Below are positions 23,231-38,100 of a stretch of 64,000 nt of DNA, piece by piece; the stretch's first letter is position 1; every line of letters starts with the position of its first letter. This stretch comes from Fomitopsis serialis. Lineage: Eukaryota > Basidiomycota > Agaricomycetes > Polyporales > Fomitopsidaceae. The position numbers and the translations under genes were made by a program. A model generated the notes under the pieces. That model saw only the letters and a program-made list of their open reading frames with translations. It was not told the DNA's origin and did not search any database. The stretch spans positions 124,001 to 188,000 of the forward strand of contig NW_025955030.1 in the NCBI RefSeq assembly GCF_022376445.1, read 5' to 3'.

Positions 23231-26200
23231 ATGTCCCCAAACAAAAGGAAACTAACGTCCGGCCTCGCGGATACCTTCGAGACGATCAAAGGCAGGCTAT
23301 ATGCGGTCAATCTAGCACATTCAGACTCGTAACGGACCAATCTGCCCTCTGTAGGCTTGCTCATCACCATCAAACCTAAGCTGATCGATCCCTCCGCGAA
23401 ACAACCCGGGTGGTCGACTATACACGCCGAGCTCCTCCACCTGTCTTCGCTTGCGGAATCATTCACAAAGCAACGCCCGCGCTCGAACAAGGAATGGATC
23501 TCAGTCGCTGATACCTTGGATCGCGAAGGTACGCGAATCTATTGTCCAGAAGGCCGTCCATCGTGGTTCACCCACCATCCATCCCTCATCTGTCATGTAC
23601 AGGAGTGTGGCTCTGGAATGTAGCTGCCTCGATACCACCGGCACGCGATGACCACGCCGGACAGATCACTGCCGCCGGTAAGAGTTTCATTCTAATTCAT
23701 GAGGTTGTACGACATGCCCCATACGGTGATGCAGCAAAATTGGCCGGCTTTCGCCTCGTAGAAGCAGGACTTGAACAGAAGCCGTCAGCTGAAAGTAACT
23801 GTGCATTAACTATGAATGGCCGTAACATCTTCTGAGCCAACGATCAGCTCTGATTCACGTTCTACATCTCGCAAGTAAAGCTGGTGCAAGTCTCTCAGGT
23901 AGGAAGCACATGACGCACGTGCCTCATTTTGTAGTATCTGGCTGAACTGAGGTTTCCCGTTGAACCATAGCGTCTGGGAACCATGATGCTGCCGGTAGCG
24001 TGCTGGGAAGCGCGGCCAAGGTATAGCTTTGACCACTAACATCTGTATCAAAGTTCACGCCACCGCAGTACGAAGATGCCCTAAAGAATGCCGAGGATCT
24101 CGAGCATTCCCAAGGACAAGCTCGAGCGCGCGTGGTTCTGCTGTATTACTCCAGCAGGATGGAAGCTGTAAGTACTCACATTGAGATCACCCGTTATGGT
24201 CCGTTTCAATACGCGCATGGGACGTTTCAGGCGTGGAGGGAGGGTAATGACGGCATCGCAGATTTTATGCTGTCGAAGATCGGTGTGCATCTCTTTACTG
24301 TATAGCTTCCAGTCTCTCACGTGGTACTTCCCGCAGATAGCGACCAGCTAAATTCCGTGATGCCACGCGACGTGAGATACCTCTGGATTCATATATCCCT
24401 CTTCAGCTCACTACTCGTATTCAAGAGGGAATTACTCGTTGCCAAGATGCTAGAGATAGGGAAGTCAGTCCTGAAAGCAGGATCTCAAGAGGGCAATCCT
24501 GCCGTTCGTGGGGCACGTGGACGTGACGCAGTGAAATGGTTGCAGAAAGCCTTCACCCTTTCGGAGCCATTGGAGGCCGCGGACAGCGGCTCAGCACGGC
24601 ATTTAAAGGTTTGTCATGTCCAACCTTACTCCTTTGCCGCCCTGGCGTTGACATTCCATGCGACCCTGCGTTCGGTAGAGGTCCATTTTGCGAAGTCTCG
24701 GTGCGCACCAGCCGCATTGCCATCTAGTGTTTGAATTGTTCGGACTGACCGCTGACTAACCAGCGCGAGCGTATTTCCTGTCTTCTTCCGAAGAGCCGGA
24801 GAATCTGGTCCGCGCCGAGGCTTCGCTGAACGAGCTGATCTCGTCAATCGACTCTTCTGAGCATGTGCGTACGCCGACAGCCTGACCAGCCCGCAATCAC
24901 CCTACCATATTACTGATATGAGTCGTATCTTTCAAGACGTCCGCTGAGTATCAGCAACTCCGATGGATGAGGATAGCCGTGCTGAAGAAGCGGAAGGCAG
25001 GACACGTACTTCTGCTCGAGGGTGGGTCACGACTTTCCCGTTGAAATCGAACATGATTTACCAACAGATATACCTAGCGTTTCAATCCATAATTGATCAT
25101 ATGGCCCCAACTGATAGCAGCATTACGGAGTACGTGTTAATCAACTCAGCGTTCACTCAGCTCTGTTGATATTGGATTTTCCGAGTATTCTCCAAGAGCT
25201 GAGAGGTCTGGGCGACGAACGGTCAGTTGTATTTCGTCACTCACCGGGCCGAAGGGATCTAAGTACCTTAATGGATGTTTTGCAGCACTCTCGTCGTTGC
25301 TGTTCATCAACGTTGCCTACAACGCGTGTTGGACACCGAAGGCGGTTCTCATGAAACCCATCTGGATCGTGTCATTTTGTCCCTGCTATTTCACTGCTCC
25401 AAAGGCATAGACCATGCCCAGTCCATGCGAGACATCTCCGCTGCATTCAAGGGTACCCTTCGCACATACCTCAATCAGACTGACTCTGACTTGGTTGCAG
25501 CTCTGACAGATGCCCGATTTGAATTGTCTAAGATTTCAGCAACCGCTTGTCTTACAGTAAGCACGGTATCACGGACTCGTTAGGATTTGATGCTCACAGT
25601 ACTGCCCCTTTCAGCTACTCTGGCAATCTGGCGATCGACTGTACCAGAACAAGCGCTGGCAGGAGGCAGCCGACTGGTATCTGGCTGGGACTCACAAGGC
25701 TTTGGCTTCAATTTCCGGATTGGGCGACTCCAAGTGCCTTCGCAAGGCAGCACTTTGTTACATACAGCAAGGCGATTTCTCTCGAGCCTCCGTAACCATC
25801 CGCCGTTGCGCCGGTCAGGAAGCAGCAACGTATTACATTAAGCTCCTGATAGCTGTACGCCAAGGTAACGTGTTCCAGGCCCTGCATAACCCGTTGACTG
25901 CAATTTTCAGGATTAGGTTTCGAAGACGAAGGTAAGTTTCATTCAGTGTCTTCATAGCCGCTCTCATGTCCTTTGTGCCGTCTCAGCAATTGGCTTGGTT
26001 CGAGCGATGGTGAACGCGAGTGGATTCGACCGCAAAACCCTGATGTTAGCCACACAGCTAGCGAACGAATCGGACATGAAGAACCTGTTGCTTTCTGTGT
26101 TGGAAGCTCTGTTAGAGACTATGGGAACAAGTGGCGACGCACACAGTGACGCCGAGGCTCTCACGTTGTCGCGATGCATAATTAGGCTTATCTTGAAGCT

Positions 26201-27926
26201 CATGGGAGAGCCCGGCTCGAATCGGTGCGGCTGATGAGACTGACTTCATGACTATCAACGTACTGATATGCTGATTCCCTGTTCAGATCACCCTGGGTAC
26301 GGGTACTCATCGGGCATTTTCGAACAGGTATGGCAGGTCGGATGAAATCCGACGATTCAATCCTCAACTGTACACAGCTATACTGCTCATCAAAAAGCTG
26401 GGAGAGTCTGCCAGCCTTGCACTGGTTACGAGAGACATCTCGTGGCTATGGCGCGCCGCCTACAATTGCGCGATTCAAGGATGCTCCGAGTGGGAGCACG
26501 CTGAAGCCAGTGTGTCTGACATATTTGATATCGCGAGGCAGGTCAGAGTTTTCCTGAACACATGTACACCTTTCATCCTGAGTATCGCCGCCACGTAGCT
26601 CCTAGAGTCATACCGCGACGCCTCGCTCACGGAGACGGGTGTGGAGATCTACCTTCACATTATTGACGCCTCGTTTGCTACGGTGGCGGGAAGAGGTACG
26701 AAGGTCAGTCACGTCACAAGCATATCGCAATAACCAAAGCGTCTGCAGTTTTCGAACTTCGGAAGCAGTTATCTAACGGGCATCAAATCGAGGTATTTGA
26801 GCACAGCTGTTCCGTGTTCACAATTGATAAGCAATTCATTCTATTCAGATCCGTAAAGAGGAGTCCTTGCGATCCTTGCTTCTGGACATCACTTCTTGCA
26901 GGGAGCGGATACGTGCGGTGACGGACTCCGCAAAACTGCTGGACGCTGAAGACATCTCCCGCTCGCAATCCTACGTGCATGTTCTGCGCGTCTTCGAGGT
27001 CGAGATGCTCTGTCATTTGAGAGATTGGGAACAACTTCTACAGGTCATCAATGTAGGTTCTCTACGGGCATGAACTCTGACATGTCGCATTGAGGGAATG
27101 GTCAGGAGACAATTCAATCAAAGCCAGGCGCGATGGATACATACGAAGCTATTACAGATGTCCTCGTGAGTTATCTTCTATCCTTTCTCCCTTATGTCCA
27201 GACGTAGACACAAAACAGTGGGTAGAGAAGGACTGTCCGGTCAACGGTAGGTTCGCTACATTCACCTATCCGGTACTAGCGGACTCAGGCGGTACTTTGC
27301 AGTGCTCTTCACTGCATTGGAGGTACGGAGTGCCTCGCCGCGGCCCGCCGACTACTTACCGGCCTGCTATAGGCTATCCTCCATGCAAGCCTCGACCGCG
27401 GCTCTCTATCGATAGAGAAATTCTCGAGATGGCTACGTGCGATATGTACAATGCTTCTCTCCCGCAATACAGCCGAGGACAGAACCAAAGCCATCGGATA
27501 CGTCGAACAAGCTGTTAATGTTCTCGAAGATCACACAGACGGCGATGCACAGGTATGTCTCGAATTTGTTCACCGCAGGCCGGTCATCTGACGCTTCGAA
27601 CTGCGTTAGGCTTATCCGATTGACGAGCGGCAGTGGTTGCTCGGGACCTCATACAATACAGGAATCGAGTGTTTACAGCGCGTGCCGTTCGCATTGGATA
27701 TATGCTTGGTTGCTCACTGCTCTGATAGTGCGTCATTACTGGACGAGGCGAAGAGATGGTTCGAGGCCTCCACCACTATCTGTCGGTTCGTGCCGGATGG
27801 GGAAAGTCGAGCAAACAAGGTGAGCAGCTATGTTGCATCCGCAAAGCTTCTCGTTAGTCATTGGAGAAGATTTCGGAGACGTACACGCGTCTATTGGAAC
27901 GATATGCAACTTATTCTGCGGCTTGA
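23231..27926 (+). CDS. ZIP4: Meiosis protein Zip4/Spo22-like, TPR repeats
   Basis: TPR-rich scaffold that promotes crossover formation and synapsis in meiosis. The start at 23231 gives MSPNKRKLTSGLADTFETIK. Many exons (a dozen or more, with introns of about 50-60 bases) encode helical repeats: WSTIHAELLHLSSLAESF, VLHLASKAGASLS, YEDALKNAEDLEHSQGQAR, LLVAKMLEIGKSVLKAG with DAVKWLQKAFTLSEPLEAAD, and RAYFLSSSEEPENLVRAEAS. After QSIIDHMAPTDSSITE come LWQLGNRLYQNKRWQEAADW, YLAGTHKALASISG and KAALCYIQQGDFSRASVTIR. The last exon ends ETYTRLLERYATYSAA at 27926. The KMLEIGKSVLKAG/DAVKWLQKAF and WLYQNKRWQEAADWYLAG-type segments are the Spo22/Zip4 signatures. The exact exon set was not fully resolved. 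Confidence 0.85.
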
Positions 27927-29520
27927 CCCACGAAGACGTGACTTTTCCATTTTGTCTATTAGATGCCTCCATGGTCCACCGTCATGTTGTATGTCTGCTG
28001 ATGCTCACGGGGACGGACCAGAGGCTTTGCCTGGATGTATTGCTGTGCCTGCTATGTGTCATATATGTAAATCTATCATGCATTGTTCCACCGGAGGTTA
28101 AGCGGCATGCACTTGTGAACGATGTCAACGACTGCAGCCGCTATTTTATGGCAGTACCGGACGGAGCAACATCCAAGACGTGATGTGCAACACACTGTGA
28201 CAATGTTTGTTCGAGGCAACCCTAGCATGGATAAGCGCGAGCAAATGCTACTGGTCACTCCCGAATCACCTCACCGGTGCCGGCGATTACTTAACGAATG
28301 ATACTCGAGGTCATAGTGCTAGTGTTACATGGTCTGATGGCTTTCAGCAATGTTTAGGCTGCATTACTACGCCGCAATCAGGTCCTGACCTCAAGGTGAC
28401 TTTGACGAACAGCATCGTGGGCCGCTCGTATCCCGGTTCGCTCAGAGAAATTTACGGCAAGCGGGAAGCAGGCTGTTAGGCTCCAGTGGATAGTACTGAG
28501 TGGTCAGTCCACTTAGAGGCTGGGAAGCTCCAGTGTAATCGATAGGAGTCCTCGTGCTCTCAAAATAATCGCGCCAGGTCTGACGTCGACTGAAATTGAG
28601 ACCGCTCAGCGATTTACTTGCCGTGTACATATGTTTAGTGACCCATTCTATGACTGATCTTCAGCGCGGTGTGGCGCAAATTCTATGACCACTCCAAGGT
28701 GAGTTGAATCGGGACCGAGACACCATCATACATTCGTCCCCTCCTCCCATGCGGAGTCTCAACAGTGCCAGTGAGGCCGACGATATAGCCGTTCAATCCC
28801 GACGACCCAGAAAATCGGAGCGGCCCTTGCAACCTGCTGTTGGAAGAGGATGCCGTAGACGCGCACGAATGAGACATCCCGCCTATCATGAATAGCATGT
28901 CTCCATAGGTCGTTGCTGTTGCTAGAGAATTTGATCTGCCCGAGGACATACATACCACGCTTTCCTGCCGCGCGGACCTTACTCTGCCCGTACAAGAGTT
29001 TTGGTTCAAATGTCGATCGGGTCCTCGGACTGTATCGCGGCTCGCATCGTAGAGATGAGTTGTGGGAGGGGACGAGGAGGGGAGACGACGGCTGCGGGGG
29101 TAAGTGTCGCTAGTCACAGTGTTTGATGCTGCTGGACCTCTTGAACAAGGGTATCGGAGTGAAAGGTTCCATGGTACGTACTGCATTCACCGTCCATTCC
29201 CCTGAATGATGACATATCCTCATGTTGTACCTAATAATTGTTTCGTTGATTCGCTTCTGTCAAAAACTGAGGTTCCCATGACCGCGTTGTGGGCAACGTT
29301 CAGACGTATGCAGCTCACTATTCAACTGCTGCCGTTATGTCACTGTCTGAGAGGCACACCGTGTGAGGGCATTCAAGTTCGACATTCGGAAGGACTCAGC
29401 CCGAGTATATAAACTGGAGGACCTATGTAATCTTGTCATTATCACCACAAGTTTGAAACACAGTACTATCAGCGGACACCACACACCAATCAACCACTAC
29501 TCCTTCGACCAAACACTAGT
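27927..29520. other. Intergenic, 1.6 kb
   Basis: Downstream of ZIP4 and upstream of the zinc-ribbon gene. Overlapping frames on the minus strand between 28683 and 29186 (up to 167 codons) have no recognisable domain. The right end is the zinc-ribbon promoter. Confidence 0.45.
29406..29413 (+). promoter_or_regulatory. TATA box of the zinc-ribbon gene
   Basis: A canonical tatataaa lies 108 bases upstream of the ATG at 29521. The leader after it is A/C-rich and purine-poor (caccacacaccaatcaacc), as is common for strongly expressed fungal genes. Confidence 0.6.
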
Positions 29521-29774
29521 ATGCCGCCTCACCACTGCGTGTTCTGCCAGAAGGCCACCGTGAAAACCGGCGGCCAGTGTAAAACAAATGCGGACGATAC
29601 GTCGCATGCGCCCAGAACTGTGGCAACTTTGTGGCCAAAGCTGGGACAACGTGCCCGGCCTGTGATGCGAAGCTGCAGGTTAGTACATGTTCACCGTTGT
29701 GATTGTGTTCCTCGTTCATGTAGTCTGCGAGTATAGCTGCGCGGGCGGAGAAGGCGAAAGGGAAAGGGAAATGA
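29521..29774 (+). CDS. Small zinc-ribbon protein of unknown role
   Basis: Encodes roughly 65-70 residues in two exons. Exon 1 reads MPPHHCVFCQKATVKTGGQC, then, after a one-base frame change inside AAAACAAATG (29581-29590), CGRYVACAQNCGNFVAKAG and TTCPACDAKLQ. This gives four Cys pairs or singles (CxxC, CxxxC, CxxxC, CxxC) able to bind zinc. A short intron (donor gttagt, acceptor atgtag near 29721) leads to SASIAARAEKAKGKGK and a stop at 29774, a lysine-rich tail. Similar tiny Cys-rich proteins occur in agaricomycetes, but I know no function. The TATA box and leader suggest high expression. Without restoring the one base the frame runs on into nonsense. Confidence 0.7.
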
Positions 29775-29961
29775 GGTGCGTCCGAACGGAGCGAGTTCGC
29801 AGATGTGCCTGTATTGAACTGTGCGATTGGGATGAGCATGATGGTGGATGCGAGCGGAATACTATTATGTACTACCAGTATACATGGCAGCTTCAAGGTC
29901 TTCATGTCATCTCAATGACGTTACCGCATAAATGGAAGCACGTGGCAAACCGCCCGCCGAC

Positions 29962-29981
29962 GCTTGAGCTTGAGCTTGAGC
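29962..29981 (+). repeat. GCTTGA hexamer tandem repeat
   Basis: Three full copies and a partial fourth of gcttga, in the 312-base gap between the zinc-ribbon gene and the kinase gene. It is too short to suggest a function beyond slippage. Nothing else stands out in this gap. Confidence 0.6.
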
Positions 29982-30086
29982 GCTAGCGACAGTTCTTGGG
30001 GAATCCCAAGTATGCACTACTGAGTACTTTATTCGTTAACAGCGGGAGCGAGGACTCGGAGGCCACCCTACTCTCCTCTTGCCATC

Positions 30087-31304
30087 ATGTCGACGTCGGG
30101 AAGTGCATCCTCTCTCGACTCTGATGATGCCGCGACGCTCTCCGCCACTAATTGGGACGTCATCCAGAAACTTGTGGGCACGATCCTAGGTGGCAAACAG
30201 ACATCCTGGGGGCGTACCACGTCCGGCAGCTTCAACCTCGTTCGCTTCCTGCATGTGGAGGACCAGCCGGACGTCGTCGTGCGGGTTCCACTGAACCACG
30301 TTGAAACCCCCGAAAATGCCGTACGCGACGTTGTCGCGACCATGCAGTACTTCCACGAGAAAACCAAAGTCCCTATCCCGCGCATCATCTCTTACAGCTC
30401 CTCGGCTGACGAGGTCAGCCGTCCCTACGTCGTCACTACAGAAGCGCAAGGAGTCGCCCTTTCTGGGATCTGGGATAATATGCTTGACCACAGACGCGAT
30501 ATGATACTGCACCAGGTCGTCGAGCTGCTGCTCGAGATGTACTCGCATCGGTTCGATAAGATCGGGGCATTATCCCGCGAAGGAGATGCCGGGGCGTGGG
30601 TGATACGAGCATCCCAGGGTTCGGAACAGCAGAGTCGAGTGTACACCAGTGGCACAGACTACTGGATCGATCACGCCACACGCAGGCTCGCGAACATAGT
30701 AGACGAAGCGAATGGTGACTCTGCCATCTACGAGTACGCTCACGTGTGGTGGATGCGGTCCCTCGTCCCCGCACTCTACGACAATGCTCTCGACGAAGAC
30801 GGATTCCCGCTCATGCACGGCGACTTCCACTCCCAAAACATCTTCGTCGTCGACGCCGAGACGGATAACCCGCGAATCAGCTCCGTCATCGACTGGGACA
30901 ATACGGGGACCATCTGCACGAGCTCGTTCTCACAACCGCCGTTCTTCCTCGTCGACCATCCGCTCGCCGACCCTGACGGCGAGAAGACGCAGGCCGCAGC
31001 GAAGAGGAACGCGCGTGACCGCGAGGTCTTTGCGCGCCTGCTGCGGGAAGAGGAGCTCAGGCGTTTCCCGAACCGTCCGCCGAGGCTCTCGAAGGCGCAC
31101 GAGAGCTGGGAGGGCGTGTACTTGTTCGAGCAGTGCGTGGATGGTGGCGTGATGTACAGTGCCCTATGGGATCACTTCGTGGAGCATATTGTGGGCGACA
31201 AGGCCGCTCATCAGGAGTACATCTTTGGGCTGATTGAGAAAGGTGTCCTCAAATCGGTTGCAGAGCGGATGGGACGTACCGGTGATACAGTTGACGAAGA
31301 GTAA
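30087..31304 (+). CDS. APH-family (aminoglycoside phosphotransferase-like) kinase
   Basis: Single-exon protein of 405 residues with the kinase-like APH fold. It has an N-lobe nucleotide-binding region (TTSGSFNLVRFLHVED, then DVVVRVPLNHVETPENAVRD), the hinge segment YVVTTEAQGVALSGIWDNM, the catalytic loop LMHGDFHSQNIFVVD (residues about 248-262) with Asp and Asn in place, and the metal-binding SVIDWDNTGTICTSSF. The C-terminal third is helical and charged. Such proteins are numerous in agaricomycete genomes. Most are not antibiotic-resistance enzymes and their substrates are unknown. No introns and no frameshift, in contrast to most neighbours. Confidence 0.9.
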   Translation: MSTSGSASSLDSDDAATLSATNWDVIQKLVGTILGGKQTSWGRTTSGSFNLVRFLHVEDQPDVVVRVPLNHVETPENAVRDVVATMQYFHEKTKVPIPRIISYSSSADEVSRPYVVTTEAQGVALSGIWDNMLDHRRDMILHQVVELLLEMYSHRFDKIGALSREGDAGAWVIRASQGSEQQSRVYTSGTDYWIDHATRRLANIVDEANGDSAIYEYAHVWWMRSLVPALYDNALDEDGFPLMHGDFHSQNIFVVDAETDNPRISSVIDWDNTGTICTSSFSQPPFFLVDHPLADPDGEKTQAAAKRNARDREVFARLLREEELRRFPNRPPRLSKAHESWEGVYLFEQCVDGGVMYSALWDHFVEHIVGDKAAHQEYIFGLIEKGVLKSVAERMGRTGDTVDEE

Positions 31305-35015
<3,711 letters not shown>

Positions 35016-35141
35016 CTCGAAGGGGGTACCATTAGCTACATTACTTGAGTATGATACATGCGACATGCTACACAATACAGAATGCGGTGCTTCCTCCCGG
35101 CGCCAGTCCATGGATGCGATTGTGCTGTACATACATTCACT

Positions 35142-38100
35142 TCACAGTGTTTCCCAGCCTCCGCAATCTACGGTGCTTTCCAGACGTCTAGCAATCAGGG
35201 TGGGTACCCCTTGATTCAACCACACCTTCCTCACTTCTTCCCATCTTGCGTGGTGCAAGTACTGCCTCCGGCCTCGCCTGTACACGGGTTAGAACGTATT
35301 CTCGTCGACATGGGATGTGAAGACGAACCTCATGGATACATCTACCTCGCCGTGGATGTCTAGATATGGCGACTGTGTGAACGCCCCGTTGTTCGCATAA
35401 ATATACAACAATGAGCTTCGCTTGACCAGGAAGAAGATCCCAATAGGACCTGCGCATCTTGGCGGACGTGAGCGTCCGTCGCTAGCCATGAACAAGAAGA
35501 AACTCACTCTCGCGTATGCATGTTACATTCCCCCGAGTTCCGTTCTCGTGGTCGGCGCAACAGTGACTCTGCAGACAGCAGGTTGCACCGCATATGAGAC
35601 ATATCGCCGCGTCCAACGGGACTGTTTTGCAGCGTTGGCACGTCATGATCTTGTCCTGGTCGAAATACAAGTGATCGAGTACCATTGGAAGTTTTGTCAG
35701 GCGGTACACCACCGGATAGTCTAGAACGACTCCGCAGTTGAGCTGCGATGCGGCGTGTGAGGTTCCGTAATGCTGACACCACACGGACAACGCAGTTTGC
35801 AGAGTATCTTGATTGGGTAGGTCGGACAACGGGGGGATGTCCAACATCGTCAACAGCCGTCTGTATTCGCAGACATCTTCCGAGACGGCAGGCGTGGGGA
35901 ACGCCGCCGGGAGCATCGCGCGGCACAGAATGGCTGCTCTGCGCAGGAAGGGGAGCGTGAACATGTAGAGCAGCTTCTCTATGCGGGCTTCGCCAAAAGC
36001 CTGGCAGACCAGGTCCCCGGCTTGCTCGAATACGGGTGAGTGCCTAACCACCGACATGAAGAACATGCGAACGTCGCCGAAGAGGTCTGAATGGCGGCGT
36101 CGGGGGATCGCTGTGACGTGGTAGCTGCGAGTTTTGTTCAGTATGTAGACCAAGCCGATGACGGTCCGGGCGAGGCAAGCGTAGTACGCGAGGATGAGGA
36201 CTTGTCGGAGCATGTCTGGCGCCACGGCAGCAGTCTCAATCAGGATGGTGAAGGGATCACGGAGGAGCAAGGGATATGTGAACGACGTCAATGAACCGCG
36301 ACTCCATTCTGGTAGTAGCCGCTTCATGATGGCGTGGCGCATGGAATCGCGGCCCTCGTCGGGTCTATTCCTGAAACTGAATGCAACCAGCTTGGTGAGA
36401 CACGTAACTAGACCTCGTATCATGCGCAGCTGAGGCTCCGAAATAGCGTCTGGCACCATGCGGCCTGGAGTACCCAAACCTCGTTGGGCAACCTCCATCG
36501 AGGAAATGGTATAACCGACCAAGTCCTCTGGAAGGTACAGCCCGCACCTCGGTCTCCGGGCTCTGGCTCTGGACGGTCGCGTAGATGTCGGGTCTGCTGA
36601 GAGATATTTCTTGCCACGACCATGATTGTATCGACCATCTTGTGCACTTCAATGGGATCCCTCTGCTCTGGAGCCCGTTGGAAGGACTGATACGCAGGGT
36701 CTTGAGCAGCCCAGAAGACGAACTCCCCAGAGCCATTTCGGAACTGTAACTGCTCTAGCACTGGGTCCGCCTTTGACTTCAGGATGCTGATTCCGGCTGC
36801 TCTGGTCCATTCCGTGAACGGCAGACCATTAAGCTCAGTGCTAATGGGTGAGGTAGCAACGGGTAGAATGACGTTTCCCAGACTCTTGCACAGCGGGCAT
36901 ATGTACTCCTTCCTTGGTATGCTCTCCGGGTGGTTTCTGGTCGCTTGCGCCCGGTGTCTCTGTCTGATAGATGCGCTGTAAACGGTAAAGCACTCCAAAT
37001 GCATCATATGTGTGCATATTGACGAATGCAGACCGAAGCGGGTATATTGCGAAGGGAAGGGTCGAAATTGTGGGCACGGTGTTTTGTGTTCTTCATCTCT
37101 GGAACGGGTGGTGGGAAGACAGGGTTCGCGTCGCTGGGGGCGACACGGTCTAGATCATCTGGGCAAAGGACAGCTTCATTAGTGTAGGTGTGCTGGCCGT
37201 CTGGATGGCGTCGCAAGAGTCGACTCGGCTGCATGAACGCGAGGGAACCAAATGCCTTTGCGGTATTCAACTCCTCTTGGCAGACGATGCATGTCCCGTA
37301 CGAGACCGGTACATCGGGCGTCTCGCCCATATCATCGTCCTCATCGTCGCCGAGGTCTTCAAAGTTGATGGCGAAGCTTGCTTGCTGCGCCTTCATCTGT
37401 CTCATAATAGCCTCTTGCCTCGCCTTCGCCGCCCTCTTTTTCGCATTGACCGGATCCGCAGTATCGTCCGGATGGTCCTCCACCAGACGCCTATGCAGGC
37501 GCACAGATTCGCGCTCGTAATTCTCCAAGCGGTCGAGAACCCATGCCACACGCGCATGATACGGCTTGAACTTGTCGTGGTGCTCGAAGTTGCACAGCAC
37601 ATCGAGTAATGTCTGCCCGTCCTCAAAGGTCTTTTGTACGGCTGCCTGGCTGAAGACCTTGGGCCTCTCGGTCAGCGCCACCATGATCAAGTGGACGAGC
37701 TGGTCCAGGATGGCCTCAGAAGACGGAGGAGTCGTCCCTTCCGCGTCCGTGATCATGATGATGTTGTAGATGCCGTAGAAGATGATCTGCAGCAGGACTT
37801 CCGACTCGAAGATCGCCGGGATTCTCGAAAAGGCACCGGTCTTGAAGTCGAGAGGTCTAGGAGTGAGGACCGGGTCCTCGACACCCGTCTTCCTCTTGAG
37901 CCGGTTGCGCAAGGCGGTCTCCACGTCCTCGCGCTTGTTCCGGGTGTAATGGAAGAAGAACGGGTTGACCTCATCAAACGCTTCGTCCTTCAGCTCGTAT
38001 GTTCCGATGTCCGTGGTCGAATCCGGAGGCTTGAAGTTCGCGACCCCTCGGAGGACCGTTCAAAGGATACGTCGTCCACCATGCGCTCGACAGGCGTTTA

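Noticed and set aside
28683..29186. 167-codon minus-strand frame
   Set aside because: Ser/Arg-rich with no recognisable fold; two other frames over the same stretch are equally open, so no coding preference.
30087..31304. Antibiotic-resistance gene acquired by transfer
   Set aside because: The APH fold is present, but such kinases are common and diverse in fungal genomes and nothing shows a bacterial origin. Lack of introns alone is weak evidence.
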